Shown here: one piece after another, positions 1 to 10,732 of the stretch
Numbering within the stretch: position 1 is the first letter of the stretch
Layout of the letters: each line of letters opens with the position of its first letter
Source of the DNA: Chlamydoabsidia padenii
Lineage: Eukaryota > Mucoromycota > Mucoromycetes > Mucorales > Cunninghamellaceae
NCBI GenBank assembly: GCA_025330725.1
Contig: JAIWND010000003.1
Span: forward strand, 124,001-188,000
Reading direction: 5' to 3'
DNA: 64,000 bases
The notes under the pieces: model-generated
Database searches by the model: none
What the model was told of the DNA's origin: nothing
What the model saw: only the letters and a program-made list of their open reading frames with translations
Program-made: the position numbers and the translations under genes

Positions 1-42
1 TATCTTATTTGCTAACTCTCTCTCTCTCTCCCTCTCTTATAG

Positions 43-688
43 TGTGGCGCGTATCATGAAGAAATCCTTACCAGACAATGCCAAGATTGCTAAAGAAGCC
101 AAAGAATGCGTACAAGAATGTGTCTCTGAATTCATCTCCTTCATCACTAGCGAATATCCTTTTTAAACAATAACGACACGTCTCTTTTTTATATATCACT
201 AACACCATCTTACACTCTTTAATCCTTAACCAATTTTTTGAATACAGCTAGTGATCGATGCCAACAAGAAAAAAGGAAAACAATCAATGGTGAAGATATC
301 TTATGGGCCATGCAATCTCTTGGATTTGAAAACTATGCAGAAGCACTCAAGATCTATCTAGGGAAATACCGCGAAGTAGGTTATAAAAAAAAAAGGAAAT
401 AATGGGTATATGAGACTCACTTGTTTGAATAGGCTACCAAGATTGACCGAGGACCCAAGGAAAAGGATGATGAAGGAGGTGGTGAACCATCTACTTTATT
501 CAATGTACAAACTGAACATTCTGTTGGTGGACCCTCTCTTGCACCCACTCTTGCTCAAAATAATTATTACAGCCGTAAGTACAATCTCGTACATAATCAT
601 CTTCATTGAAACTAAATATTTATATATATATATATATATATATTTTGTAGACATGGCTACCAATCCTTATATGGATCCAAAGAATTGA
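43..688 (+). CDS. HAP3: CCAAT-binding factor subunit B (NF-YB/HAP3), 5' end outside window
   Basis: This is the histone-fold subunit of the heterotrimeric CCAAT-box transcription factor, a nuclear protein that pairs with NF-YC/HAP5. Four coding exons are visible: 43-153, 246-375, 433-574 and 651-688. They give the family core [20 protein letters not shown], then [20 protein letters not shown] and [20 protein letters not shown], and a short family-variable tail ending in [12 protein letters not shown]. The first base of the window's first exon completes a codon, so the N-terminus lies on upstream sequence. The first intron (154-245) has AT-AC ends and U12-type signals; the other two are GT-AG. 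Identification is firm because the histone-fold sequence is nearly invariant across eukaryotes. Confidence 0.93.
154..245 (+). other. U12-type AT-AC intron in HAP3
   Basis: The reading frame of the NF-YB core only stays intact if the intron runs from ATATCCTTTTT (154) to TAC (245). No GT donor fits. The donor matches the minor-spliceosome consensus ATATCCTTT. A branch-site match TCCTTAAC lies at 223-230, about 16 nt before the acceptor. Joining GA at 152-153 to AGCTAGTGAT restores the conserved residues TSEASD. Confidence 0.88.
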
Positions 689-1300
689 ACATACAAAACC
701 TCCTCCCTTTATACATAGTCATCTTTTTTTTATCTCCTTCACATTGGTATAGCTCTTTTTTTTTTGTGATTAATTACATCATTTCAATAAACTATATATT
801 ACGTTATGTATGTCTCTATCTTTTGTAACAGATGTTGTTAACAGCTTAAACAAATGATGACGGTATTGATATTCTTTGTCTTTTTATTTTATTTTTTAAA
901 AAAACATCCTATTGATAGTGTGGATCAAGGTCTTTATGTACAAGCATGAATCGGGGCTCAAATTCAAATCCCGCTTTTCAAAGTGATCTTGCTTTGCCTA
1001 TTCTTTAGTGAATCTCTCTTACCATGACTTTGGTAATCTTAGCAGCGTTTGCTGATTCATCACTTGAGGGGATAGAAAAAAGTCGGGAATTCAAATTTCG
1101 AAGATCATCAGGGTCCTGTCAGTTTGCCAAAGCCATATACACCAAAGATCATCTTCCAATCCGAATCCAAAGCAATAAACAAAACAAGTCATTAAAAAAA
1201 AACAATAGCATAAGACAAAGTGATTTCAATCAAGAGACATTTTATTATATATATATATATATATTGATTTACAAACTATACTATACTAAAAAAAACACCC
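689..1300. other. Convergent intergenic region, HAP3 / URA5
   Basis: This AT-rich stretch lies between two converging genes. It contains a possible poly(A) signal near 786 (AATAAA), one exact copy of the recurrent TTCAAATCCCGC motif at 963-974, and a weaker CGGGAATTCAAAT near 1084. No convincing coding region was seen. Confidence 0.5.
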
Positions 1301-1954
1301 CTAGTTCTTGAGTCCATATTGAGCCTTGTATTCCTTCATCAAAGCCAATTCCTTTTCATAGGTCCCTTTTTCCGCCATGAATTCCATGATATGGTCCATA
1401 GTAATAATAGCACGCACGGGAATATTGTTCTTTTCCTGGACAGCTTGGATCGCCGATTTACCTGATCCATCGGGAGCCACTTCAGCACGATCGACTGCCA
1501 CCAAGACACCAGCGAGATGAGCATTGTTAGCGCGAATGATGCCAATGGATTCGTTAATAGCCGTGCCCGCCGTAATCACATCGTCTACCACGACAATTTG
1601 ACCTTGTAAAGGAGTACCCACGATATCACCACCTTCGCCATGATCTTTCTTTTCCTTGCGATTGAATGCAAATGGAGCTTCTTGGCCATGTTCAGTAGTG
1701 AGGGCCAGAGCAGTCGCACACACCAAGGGGATGCCTTTATAAGCAGGTCCAAACAGTACATCGTAGTTGAAGCCAGCATCCACCAAGGCTGCAGCATAGA
1801 ATCGACCAATAGACCCCAAGGTCTTGCCGCTGTTGAAGAGTCCAGCATTAAAAAAGTAGGGTGAGGTACGGCCAGACTTGAGGAGGAAGGAACCAAATTT
1901 GAGAACTTGGTTTTCAAGAGCAAATTCGATGAATTCTCGTTGGTAGGCCTTCAT
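1301..1954 (-). CDS. URA5: Orotate phosphoribosyltransferase
   Basis: This enzyme joins orotate to PRPP to make orotidine 5'-monophosphate, step five of de novo pyrimidine synthesis, in the cytosol. A single uninterrupted frame encodes 217 aa, the usual length for fungal OPRTases. Diagnostic segments are the N-terminal KFGSFLLKSGRTSPYFFNAG, the FGPAYKGIPL loop and the PRPP-binding motif VVVDDVITAGTA around residue 125. I chose the ATG at 1954 because MKAYQREF aligns with the start of yeast Ura5/Ura10. The frame extends 37 residues upstream, but that part is an F/L-rich translation of a pyrimidine tract and is probably untranslated leader. A GCGGGAATTCAA motif lies about 130 bp upstream of the start. 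Confidence 0.93.
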   Translation of the reverse strand: MKAYQREFIEFALENQVLKFGSFLLKSGRTSPYFFNAGLFNSGKTLGSIGRFYAAALVDAGFNYDVLFGPAYKGIPLVCATALALTTEHGQEAPFAFNRKEKKDHGEGGDIVGTPLQGQIVVVDDVITAGTAINESIGIIRANNAHLAGVLVAVDRAEVAPDGSGKSAIQAVQEKNNIPVRAIITMDHIMEFMAEKGTYEKELALMKEYKAQYGLKN

Positions 1955-2283
1955 TTGTTGTACAGGGTTGTCAATTAGACTGGGTATCAAAAAGAGAAGA
2001 AAAAAAAAAAAAAAAGAGAGGGAGAAAAGAGCAAAGGCGATCGCTTTAATTGAAAACAAAAACAAAAAAGTGGCTGACGCGGCGGGAATTCAATTTGCGT
2101 TTGATTGAAATCATGCAAAATGGAATTCAAGGCAAATAAAGACAATAATCATTTTTGTTTATTAAAGAAAATATATAATACTATGGGTAACAATAAAGGG
2201 AAGTGGAGAAATGGGTAAAAACTAATAATAACAAAGGAAGGGGAATATACTAATACTGAGGGTAAATAAGAATGTTTTTTTCT

Positions 2284-4153
2284 TCATGCGTGTTGTCCCA
2301 TGAGTCGTTTGAGATCGGCCAGCCGTTGTCGTAAAGCTTCTCGTTCATTTTCGCTTTCCGCATACAAGACCTTGATATCCACCACCATCTTTTCCATATA
2401 CGCCAATTGATCCTCCAAAGCTGTGTTGCGTTGCATCAAAGCGGCATTCTTGGTACTGAGGACCTCCAATTCATCCTTGACCCGCATTTCCACATCCCCT
2501 GGTAAAGTTTCCAATGCCTTTTTCAAATCATAAGCTTGTTGTCGAAGAGCATCATTTTCATCATTGATTCGGGCGATATCCATCTTGGTTTCGATCAATT
2601 GGTTGGCAACCTGGATATGTTCCTTGTTGAGTTCGGCCATGTTGGATTCTAGCTGCTTGGCGGTATCCGATAATAGTTTGTTTTGTCGTCGTAAAGCTTC
2701 GATCGCTTCGGCTTCAGTGTTGGCCTTGGCGCTTTCCACTTGGTATTCTTTGGCGAGTTTGTCCAGGCGTTTGGGAATAATCTTGATCGTATAGGCGTCT
2801 GTCAATAAAGTGCTGATGTTGTCCTACATAAAATCCACATGTTACTATTGTCTCTCTTTTTCCCTCTTTAACTCTATTACCTTGTAGACCTCCAAAACGT
2901 CATTTTTCAGGAATTGGAGTAGAGTGTCAAACTCCATACTGAGAATGATGGATTGATTCTTTTCTAAAAGAGCAATAGCCAGTCGATGTAGTGCTTCAAT
3001 ACCCTGAGCCAAGATCAGATCGTATACCCGGAATACAAAGTGAAATGGAAACTTGTAGGCAAACAAGGTCATAAACCATTGAGAAGCGTACATATTGGAT
3101 CGAATGCCTTGATTTTCAAAGTGACGATAAATATGTGGTAGTTGATCATGAATTAGTCCATCCAGTTGATACATTCGTTGGTGTAAAAGGTTGAGTTGTG
3201 GTGCAAAATGTCCCTTGAGTTGATACCGATCCATCAATTGTACTAGTACACCAAACGCTTCTTCTTCAGGCATCTATATAAATTAAAGCGGTGAGTTGAT
3301 CGATATCAAGACAGAGTTACTTACATTGACCAAGAGAGGACCAGCAATAAAAGCAATGCCTTGACAATAACCCACATCAGGTTCATGAAGAGAGTATGCC
3401 TTGACTATATTAAAAAGAGCATCTTGCCCTTCTTTGTTCTGAAAGTAACTATGGTGTGGGAAGGTTCGTTCGAGATCACGTAGGATGGCTTTTTCATACA
3501 CCGATTCTTCGTTCAATAATTGCATATATCGTTGTTCCAGCTTGATATTCTTGGATTTCGCAAATAATTGCCAGACCATTCCACGAAGAGCTTGAGGGAC
3601 ACCACGTTGGACATGTAATAGGAGCACCTTGGGTTCTTCTTTAGCCACACGATCATAATCAGATATCACTTGGGACCAGAATTCTATTAACAAGTGCCAA
3701 ACCCCAAAAGAAAAGAAGAAGGTGAGTTCATCAAAAGTGTATGTTTTTTTTTCTTTTTCTTTTTTTCTCTTGGTTCTTACCCCAGTCAGTATCATCAGGT
3801 TGTTCATCAGGTTGATCGTCTGTTGGTGTGCCAGTTTGTGAAGAGATAGTTTGGTCATTCTTTTCAGTTGGTAGTGGTGCATCATCTTTTTCAACAAAGA
3901 CTTTATCTTCTTCAAGAATAGTGTTGTCAAGTTTAGTTACAACTTTAGGAGGAGATTGTTGACTGACTGTTCCTCTTCGCCTACGACCTGTCGGTTTAGG
4001 TGATATGGATTCAATGGTTGATAATGTGTCGCCAGATTCAGAGGCATCAGAGCAACTGTTGGTAGAAGCATGCTGTGAGAGTGCTGTTGGTGATGAGGTT
4101 GCTGTCTCTTTAGAAGAAGGATTGGAGATTTGAAGAATGTCAGGCGATGCCAT
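2284..4153 (-). CDS. TBC-domain Rab GTPase-activating protein with C-terminal coiled coil (EVI5/GYP5-like)
   Basis: Four exons (3781-4153, 3325-3683, 2881-3273, 2284-2823) join in frame to 554 aa. Residues 1 to about 130 are a Ser/Thr/acidic low-complexity leader. A TBC domain follows, with both catalytic fingers: the arginine finger in ILRDLERTFP and the glutamine finger in GYCQG. The last 170 residues are a heptad-rich coiled coil ending in KRLMGQHA. This TBC-plus-coiled-coil order is typical of EVI5/GYP5 proteins, which stimulate GTP hydrolysis on Rab/Ypt proteins in ER-Golgi and endosomal traffic. The exact Rab target cannot be read from the sequence. A TTTAAATCCCGC element at 4252-4263 lies about 100 bp upstream of the ATG. 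Confidence 0.88.
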
Positions 4154-4375
4154 CTAGTAAGGATGAGAGATAAAGAGAAAGAAAAAAAAAAAAAAAAAAA
4201 AGGGCGGAAATGCAACAGGGGGAAAGACAAGAAAAATTAATGAATGCTATTTTTAAATCCCGCTTAGGCGGGCTTTCAAGGTTATTAGATCCATGCAAAA
4301 GAGTTTGGTTTTTTATAAAATAATAAAGCATCAACTAAAGTAATATGTAGTAGTTATATAAAAAAACTATTCTAA

Positions 4376-5425
4376 TTAAACATCAGGGCTGACACGAAGG
4401 ACCAGCTTGCCAGTAGTACGAAGAGATTCGATTTTCTTGTGAGCCAAAGCGCCATCCTTCAAATCAAACACGTTTTCCCGTGGGACAAGACATTTCACTT
4501 GATGTCTGTCCACCATGGGAGCAAGTACCGAGGCAAATTTATCATGAGGAAGAGTCAGAATCATGTCATAGCGCCTAGAAGCAAAGAGACGTCGATAAAG
4601 AATAGTGCCACCAATAGAGAGATAATCCCATAAACCCACTCTAGTCGATCCCGAGTGTTCCGTTGGACCCGAGGCGGTGACAAATATACCCGTCTTTTCC
4701 TTAACCAAAGGCATACCCATGTTGTAATAGCCATCCCCACCTACTAGATCCAGTACCACATCAAAGCTATTCTTGTTACCTTGTGCCAATGCATCCATAG
4801 CCGCCTGGTCATGATAATCCACGACGTCGTCCGCACCAAACTCCTTGACCATAGCACTATTCTTGCCACTGCAGATGGCCACCACATGTGCACCTACCGC
4901 CTTGGCGATCTGAACCCCATAGATCCCCACGCCACCCGACGCACCGATCACAAGCACTTTTCCTGGCTTGTCACACCTGAGCACACCTTCCAGAGCAGTC
5001 AGACCAGCCAGACCCACCGAGGCAGCATCCACAAATGAGACTTTAGTAGGTTTTTTCGCCACCGCCTTGTCTACCGCGGTATTCACCACCACATACTCCG
5101 CATATGTCCCATGAGGTCCTGCTGGGCCATGCAGAGTGCCAAAGACAGCATCATTCACTTGGAATTCAGTCACTTGAGATCCTTTGGCCACCACCACACC
5201 AGAATAATCAGCACCGAGAATCGCAGGAGGTTTGACGAGAAAGGCAAACAGATTACCTTGTCGCATCTTGGCTTCGATCGGATTCACACCCGATGCCATT
5301 ACTTTGACGAGCATGTCCGTAGGATGTTGGAGTTGGGGCACAGGTACCGTGGTGTACTTTAATACGTCTGGAGATCCAAATTCATTCACCACAAGGGCAT
5401 TCATTGTGGTTGGAAGGTTCGACAT
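4376..5425 (-). CDS. Medium-chain dehydrogenase/reductase, quinone oxidoreductase type
   Basis: This is an intronless gene of 349 aa. It has a GroES-like N-terminal part (ILGADYSGVVVAKGSQV) and a Rossmann fold with the nucleotide motif VIGASGGVGIYGVQIAKAVG near residue 160. The structural and catalytic zinc cysteines of alcohol dehydrogenases are absent. That places it with zinc-independent NADPH:quinone reductases and enoyl reductase-like MDRs (RTN4IP1/zeta-crystallin group). The substrate cannot be predicted. It is transcribed divergently from the LMBRD2-like gene. A TTCAAATCCCGC element at 5515-5526 is 90 bp upstream of the ATG. Confidence 0.87.
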   Translation of the reverse strand: MSNLPTTMNALVVNEFGSPDVLKYTTVPVPQLQHPTDMLVKVMASGVNPIEAKMRQGNLFAFLVKPPAILGADYSGVVVAKGSQVTEFQVNDAVFGTLHGPAGPHGTYAEYVVVNTAVDKAVAKKPTKVSFVDAASVGLAGLTALEGVLRCDKPGKVLVIGASGGVGIYGVQIAKAVGAHVVAICSGKNSAMVKEFGADDVVDYHDQAAMDALAQGNKNSFDVVLDLVGGDGYYNMGMPLVKEKTGIFVTASGPTEHSGSTRVGLWDYLSIGGTILYRRLFASRRYDMILTLPHDKFASVLAPMVDRHQVKCLVPRENVFDLKDGALAHKKIESLRTTGKLVLRVSPDV

Positions 5426-5514
5426 GACTGCTTGATCAAGAGAAGGAAGAAGAAGAGGGAAATGGACAGAAAATAAAAATAAAAAAAAGACCTGGGTCCG
5501 CTTTTGTCAGAATT

Positions 5515-5526
5515 TTCAAATCCCGC
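5515..5526 (+). promoter_or_regulatory. Recurrent promoter motif TTCAAATCCCGC upstream of MDR gene
   Basis: Exact 12-mer, 90 bp upstream of the MDR start codon at 5425. It is one of two copies in the 365-bp divergent promoter shared with the LMBRD2-like gene. The function is inferred only from recurrence and position. Confidence 0.55.
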
Positions 5527-5700
5527 ATACGGCGTTTGGAATCATATGTTTGGTCAAAAGGAGAATCTGATGGTATAGGATGCAGTACCAACCCAGTTAT
5601 TCTAGTGTCACCTTGGTTGCATTGATAAAGTTGCCATATTCAATCAAAGGATGAAATCTAAGAGTTTGAGAAGCAAGGGTGATGTGTCAAAGTAATGAAT

Positions 5701-5711
5701 TTCAAATCCCG
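5701..5711 (+). promoter_or_regulatory. Recurrent promoter motif TTCAAATCCCG upstream of LMBRD2-like gene
   Basis: Exact 11-mer core, 80 bp upstream of the ATG at 5791. It is the second copy in the divergent promoter. Confidence 0.55.
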
Positions 5712-5790
5712 AATTTCTTTTTTATCTTCCCCGTGTTTGGGGATTTTTTTTGCCCTTTTCTTCTTCTTCTTTCATTCTTTAGATGAAACC

Positions 5791-8700
5791 ATGATAGAAG
5801 AAAGCAATTGGGTGCCACTTGTGCTTAGTATAATAGGTCTCTTCTTTATTGTGGTTTCCTTGGTCTCCTTCTATGGTAATATCAAAACCCAACCATGGTA
5901 TGTTTCTTTGGTTTGTATTGTTGGCTGGTTCTTTCCATTCTGGATTGTCCTTTTACTGCCTTTGGATATGGCATCGGTAACATAAAAGGTCAAAAAAAGT
6001 ATAAAGCAAAGAAGCTAATAGATTTTATGTCTTTATATTATAGACTCTTTATGAAGCTTGTGGTATGGAATGTAGACGACCATTAACTTGGGTATCTCAA
6101 TCTGTCCTTTATGTTGCCTGGCGGACTATCTATTGGACATCATTCTGTTTGACTTGGTAAGAACAATATATGCATAATAGTAACCTCAACTCACTTTTAT
6201 GTATAACTCACTTTTCAATAGGATGCTGATACCTATGATGCAAGCTTATGTCAACACTGGCGAACTAAGAGTACTCAAGCGCCTAAAGTCTGCTGCCAAG
6301 GTCAATCTACGATTCTATGCGATCTATGTTGTTGTTGGTATCATTGGTATATTTTATCTCGTTTTTAAAGGGGGTATGACCACAAGGTAAAAAAACAAAA
6401 AACAAAAAAGAAACAAAAAAATCATGACTATATGAAATACTAATCACTCCTATGATATATAAATAATACTAGGGCCAAACTTCAAGCATTCGTGATGGCC
6501 TTATCAAACAGCTGGGGTTTATTCTTGGTGATCATGTTTATGGGTTATGGATTAGTGGCAGTGCCTCGAAAACTATGGTATGCTGGTGATATTCAAAGGC
6601 ACCTGGATGATCTATATGCCAAAGCACCACGTGTCAAGGAAGAATGTATGGATAGCGAACTGGAATTTGATGAACTAGCAAAGGTGAAAACAATGATGAT
6701 CATGATTGATGGGGGGGAGGATTACTAATAATGCTATTCTTCTTTTCCATAATAGACGATCAATGCGATTTCTTATCGACCTCTTCGAACGGATCCTTAT
6801 CTTCGACGAATGGTGGATGATACGGTGAAACGATTCCCTTTTGCTAAGCATCCTGATTATGCAGATCGTGACCACTCGAATGGTATTCCTCAAACCCTTA
6901 CTGAAGAATATATTGTCACCTTGAATCGAAACATGATCTTGGCGGCAAGAATGAAGGATCGGAATTCAGCGTATGTCCAATAACTATTTATCATTAGTGA
7001 TATCATATTTACCCCTCTCTTTACTACAAATAATAGGTTATGGAACAATCTTTTAGACGAAGCATATTACTTGCAGGATATACAAACGAACAAGGGAAAT
7101 CAGGACAGGTAAACCGAAATGACATCTTCTCCATTTCTCATCTCGAACTAAAATCTTTTTTTTTTTATATACTTCTTCATAGGAGCTTCCATTCCAACAT
7201 ACGACCTTTGACTGAAACAACTTTTTGGATTGAAATAAAATCAAGAATAGGTAATCAAAGGAAGTATAAAAGAAGTAAGAAAAAGTAACTAACTGCTATA
7301 TATCAGAATGGTGGTGGGTTATCATGTTTAGGTCTATTGTATACCGAAGTTTGGCTATTATATTTGGTTTAATCAGTTTATGTATTCTTTGGTCTGAACT
7401 CACCTTTAACGTCAAATCACCACTGATCTCTATTGTTGGTCTCGCCATCGATGCTTGTGGATTGAATTATGCTGCTGTGGAGGTAAAGAAAAAAAAAATT
7501 ATCTTGCGCAAACCAATGACATACTTACATTATCTATCTCTGTAATTTTAGGTCTTGTCCATCCTGACACTCATGTGGATGTGCATCTGTGTTTATACAT
7601 CTTTATTCAAGATCCGATTCTTCAACCTTTACTTGTTGATACCACACCATCACACTGATCCCAATAGTCTATTATGGTTTACTGGTTACATGTGTAAAAT
7701 GATGTAAGTAGTGACTAGAGATTGGCCATTGGAACGACGAGATATACTCACATATGATAACTTGCACCTCTTTTAATACTTTCAATGTAGGGCACCTTTA
7801 TGTAACAATTATATCAATCTACTTGGATCTGTTGAAACTACAGAAACTATATTTAGCCAGGTAAGGTAACTGGCTCAAGGACTGAGACAGTTTGACTAAT
7901 GTTTTGATGCATAGTTTATGGGTAAAGCGAATCTGGTTCCCTTTTTAGGTGACACATTTATAGTTTGGTTCCCTGTCCTCATCTTGATTCCTTCTTTATT
8001 GGCCTTCTTCAATGCATCACCACTTGAATGGTTTGGTAACGACAAAAACATTGACCCTGAAACTGGTGGACGACTGGACGTTAATGTGACAGAGGGCAGA
8101 GATTTGGTAATGGAAGGTAATAACCAGGGTGACAATATTTACCATAATGAAAAGGAGGAATGACTCACATGTTTATTTTATATATATATATATATATAGA
8201 ACGGCGGCTTTTGGAAAGAGTCCTTCATCATGAAACAGGTCCTCCTCCAGGATTCTTCGATCGAGCAAAAAGCGTTTTTGGTGTAAGTCAAAAAAAAAAA
8301 AGGGGGGGGGGGAAGGGAGGGGAATCAACCAATGACTCACCTTTTCTTTATTTTAATAGGCCAAATTCCAACGACCCAAATTGAACTCACGCAATACACA
8401 CCCATCTACCAGTAATCAATATAATGTTGGCACTTTGCCTGAAGCCTTACGACAAGAACGGGATAAACGACTGGAAGCTCTTCTCAGTCAACGTGCAGCT
8501 GCTCACCAACATACCACTCCGATTCCACAATCCACTGACGAACCCTTCACTTGGCAATCCATGAAATCACGATTTGGCCAACTCTTCTCATCAACAGACC
8601 ATCATCATCAACAGCAACAACAACAACAGGAAGATACGGTAACTCCGCCTGACTCACCACCTCAACAACGACTGGTCGTCTCCTCTCCACCGTCTCCACC

Positions 8701-8821
8701 TCGTCCTCACACTCCAGGACGTGTCTTTGGTCGGGTCACCAGTCCATCCTCCTCTCGTGCTCCTTCACCATTCCAAAAAGCATTGGCCGCTTGGAGTCAT
8801 CAAACTACCCCTTCCTCCTAG
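5791..8821 (+). CDS. LMBR1-domain multipass membrane protein (LMBRD2-like)
   Basis: Thirteen exons join without a frame break to 724 aa: 5791-5976, 6044-6156, 6222-6386, 6473-6683, 6756-6970, 7037-7108, 7183-7250, 7307-7482, 7552-7703, 7791-7860, 7915-8116, 8200-8282 and 8360-8821. The order of hydrophobic segments and several landmarks match animal LMBRD2: LPLDMAS after the second helix, AWRTIYWTSFCLTW, NSWGLFLVIMFMGYGLV, and FKIRFFNLYLLIPHHHTD late in the protein. The C-terminal 150 residues are low-complexity (Gln run, PPSPPRPHTP). In animals LMBRD2 is a plasma-membrane/endosomal protein linked to receptor signalling; its role in fungi is unknown. The ATG at 5791 is preferred because the family N-terminus starts directly in helix 1. 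Confidence 0.87.
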
Positions 8822-9236
8822 TTTATATTCCCCCTCTTCTCTATTATATCTCTTTTTTTTTGAAATCTTATTGTATATTATATCATTCACTTTGGATTCA
8901 CATAGTCTTTTATTATAGCACTTTTATATCCAAATAAAATTATCACTTTGCCGACCTTATTAACATTGGAATTAAACCATATGTGTATATTTATAAACTA
9001 CAGTATTGACTTGACTTGAGCTTAAAGTAACATTTCGAAATGGTTGCGGATGTCGTTTATGCATGAGCTTATTTCGAATCCCGCCATTGGAAAAGGAACA
9101 CCGGGACCTGACAAACAAAAGTGTATCATACCTGATTATCGAAAAAAAAAAAAAAAAACATCCTACCGCAAAGCAAGGACTTATGAGGTCATGCCTCTCA
9201 TATCAAGTTTATACAGGACACCTTTGTCGAAGCCAT
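8822..9236. other. Intergenic region 3' of LMBRD2-like gene
   Basis: AT-rich, with possible poly(A) signals (AATAAA near 8933). One B-box-like TTCGAATCCCGC lies at 9073-9084. No supportable gene was seen. Confidence 0.45.
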
Positions 9237-10601
9237 CACGATGGGAAATTTTGACCCATCCGAGTGTGTATAGACACATGGCCATGTGTATTTTGGCACT
9301 CGATGGGTTAAAACCCGTTGGAGCGGGTATTCGGGATTCCAAATACTAACTTCAGTTGAAAACCAGCTGAGCAAAAATAAAATACACATTTACATGTCTC
9401 ATTACCCGCCCATGTGGGTATGCGGGGTTTGGATATTGCGTCGGTCAAATAAAAGTAGATCATGCACGACTGCCTGTGTCGGTATACATCGGGACGTGTT
9501 TTTCGATGATTTAGATGAAAAACAAAAGAATTCGATTAGCCCCTTCACTTTTTTCTTCTTCTTCCTTATGACATAATTTTGTATGGCTTCAGTGATAAGT
9601 ATAGCTTTTGGTTATCTGGTAAAAGAAAAAAAAAAAAAGAACCTCTGATGTTTCAAATCCCGAAATTGAAAATGGCATGAATTTTCAAAAGGTCGGGATA
9701 TTTATCAACATGATAATGGACATAAATCTACCTAACGACGTACTTTCTCGGTTACACTTTGACACCATTCCACGTCAGAAGAAAAAGTCTTTCTTTTCAT
9801 TACTGTTTGTAAGAATATTGACCGATTTACTGATGTATTTGACATTGATCAATGTCATTTGTGGGTCTTCATTGGTGTTGGTAAAGTACAAAGATGTTAT
9901 ATCATCTTGTTTAGTGTTTCGCGTTGCCATTAATGATTGTGATTAGCTCGACATCATAAAAGAACGAAGAATGAACCAAGAAGAAATCACGAAGAGAGAT
10001 GGGCCAGGTTTGCATCGTCGGGGTATATGAAGCTTTTTGATTCCCACCAAGAGTTGTATATCCCTTCCATTATCATCGTCGTCTTCATCATCAGAACTAT
10101 TTCAATCATCCACATCCCAGCGATCATTGTCGCCGATCAGATCTATGTCGGAGTGTAAATGGACATAAGTTAATGCCGCCATATCTAACATTGCATTTGA
10201 TGCATTTACCCCTGAATCACGATTAGATCTAATGATATTTTTATTGGCACCGATTGATCTTTCCATACACTGTGTTGAATATCCTGCTAAAGGTTCAAGT
10301 CGACGGATTGCCTCTGTTACATGCTGCATGTAATGATGGTTGAGTGTAGAAAACTTGTGGTCGATGATCTATAGTATTGAAGTGGATCGAGTAATATTAT
10401 TGCCATTATTATTGCTGGATGCATCCCAGCGACGTTTTATATCATACACTCAGCTACCGGTTTTGACCCAGTGCAACAAATAAAGCCCCGAAATACACAT
10501 CCTCATGTATATCGACCCAGTAATAGCCAGCATTAACGGGTATTTAATACACATGGCCATGTGTCCATACACACTCCGACGGGTAAAAATTTCCCATCGT
10601 G
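9237..10601. mobile_element. Decayed DNA transposon with 56-bp terminal inverted repeats
   Basis: The arm 9237-9292 is the inverted complement of 10546-10601, with 52 of 56 positions identical by eye. Each arm contains the 16-bp palindrome ACACATGGCCATGTGT. The 1.37-kb interior carries a minus-strand fragment (10102-10329) resembling the C-terminal part of a cut-and-paste transposase (MERSIG, GYSTQC) and otherwise no intact frame. I read it as a non-autonomous or degenerate element. No clear target-site duplication was recognised. Confidence 0.62.
10102..10329 (-). pseudogene. Transposase C-terminal fragment (DUF4218-like)
   Basis: A 75-codon open stretch reads VTEAIRRLEPLAGYSTQCME, RSIGANKNIIRSNRDSGVNA, then SNAMLDMAA. 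The pattern of a leucine-rich helix, a G-Y/F-S-T-x-x-M-E-R-x-I-G core and a basic IRS segment resembles the DUF4218-type region of CACTA/KDZ-like transposases in fungi and plants. No catalytic domain is found nearby and the fragment has no clear start, so it is a remnant inside the inverted-repeat element. The family assignment is from memory of the motif style. Confidence 0.42.
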
Positions 10602-10732
10602 CCAAGAGTGCGCGGGGTTTGTACATTGAGATTGGGATTCTAATTTTTGTAAAAAAAAAAAAAAAAAAAAGGCGGCGTCAAGTCCAAACCTCTTTCTTTC
10701 CTTTTATTCTTCTTTAAGCGTCCTTTAAACTA

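Noticed and set aside
1955..2065. N-terminal extension of URA5 starting at 2065 (F/L-rich, signal-like)
   Set aside because: It is the translation of a pyrimidine tract; the family start aligns with the ATG at 1954.
9073..9084. tRNA gene suggested by a B-box-like sequence
   Set aside because: No A box, no anticodon arm and no acceptor-stem pairing around it; the same holds for the other motif copies.
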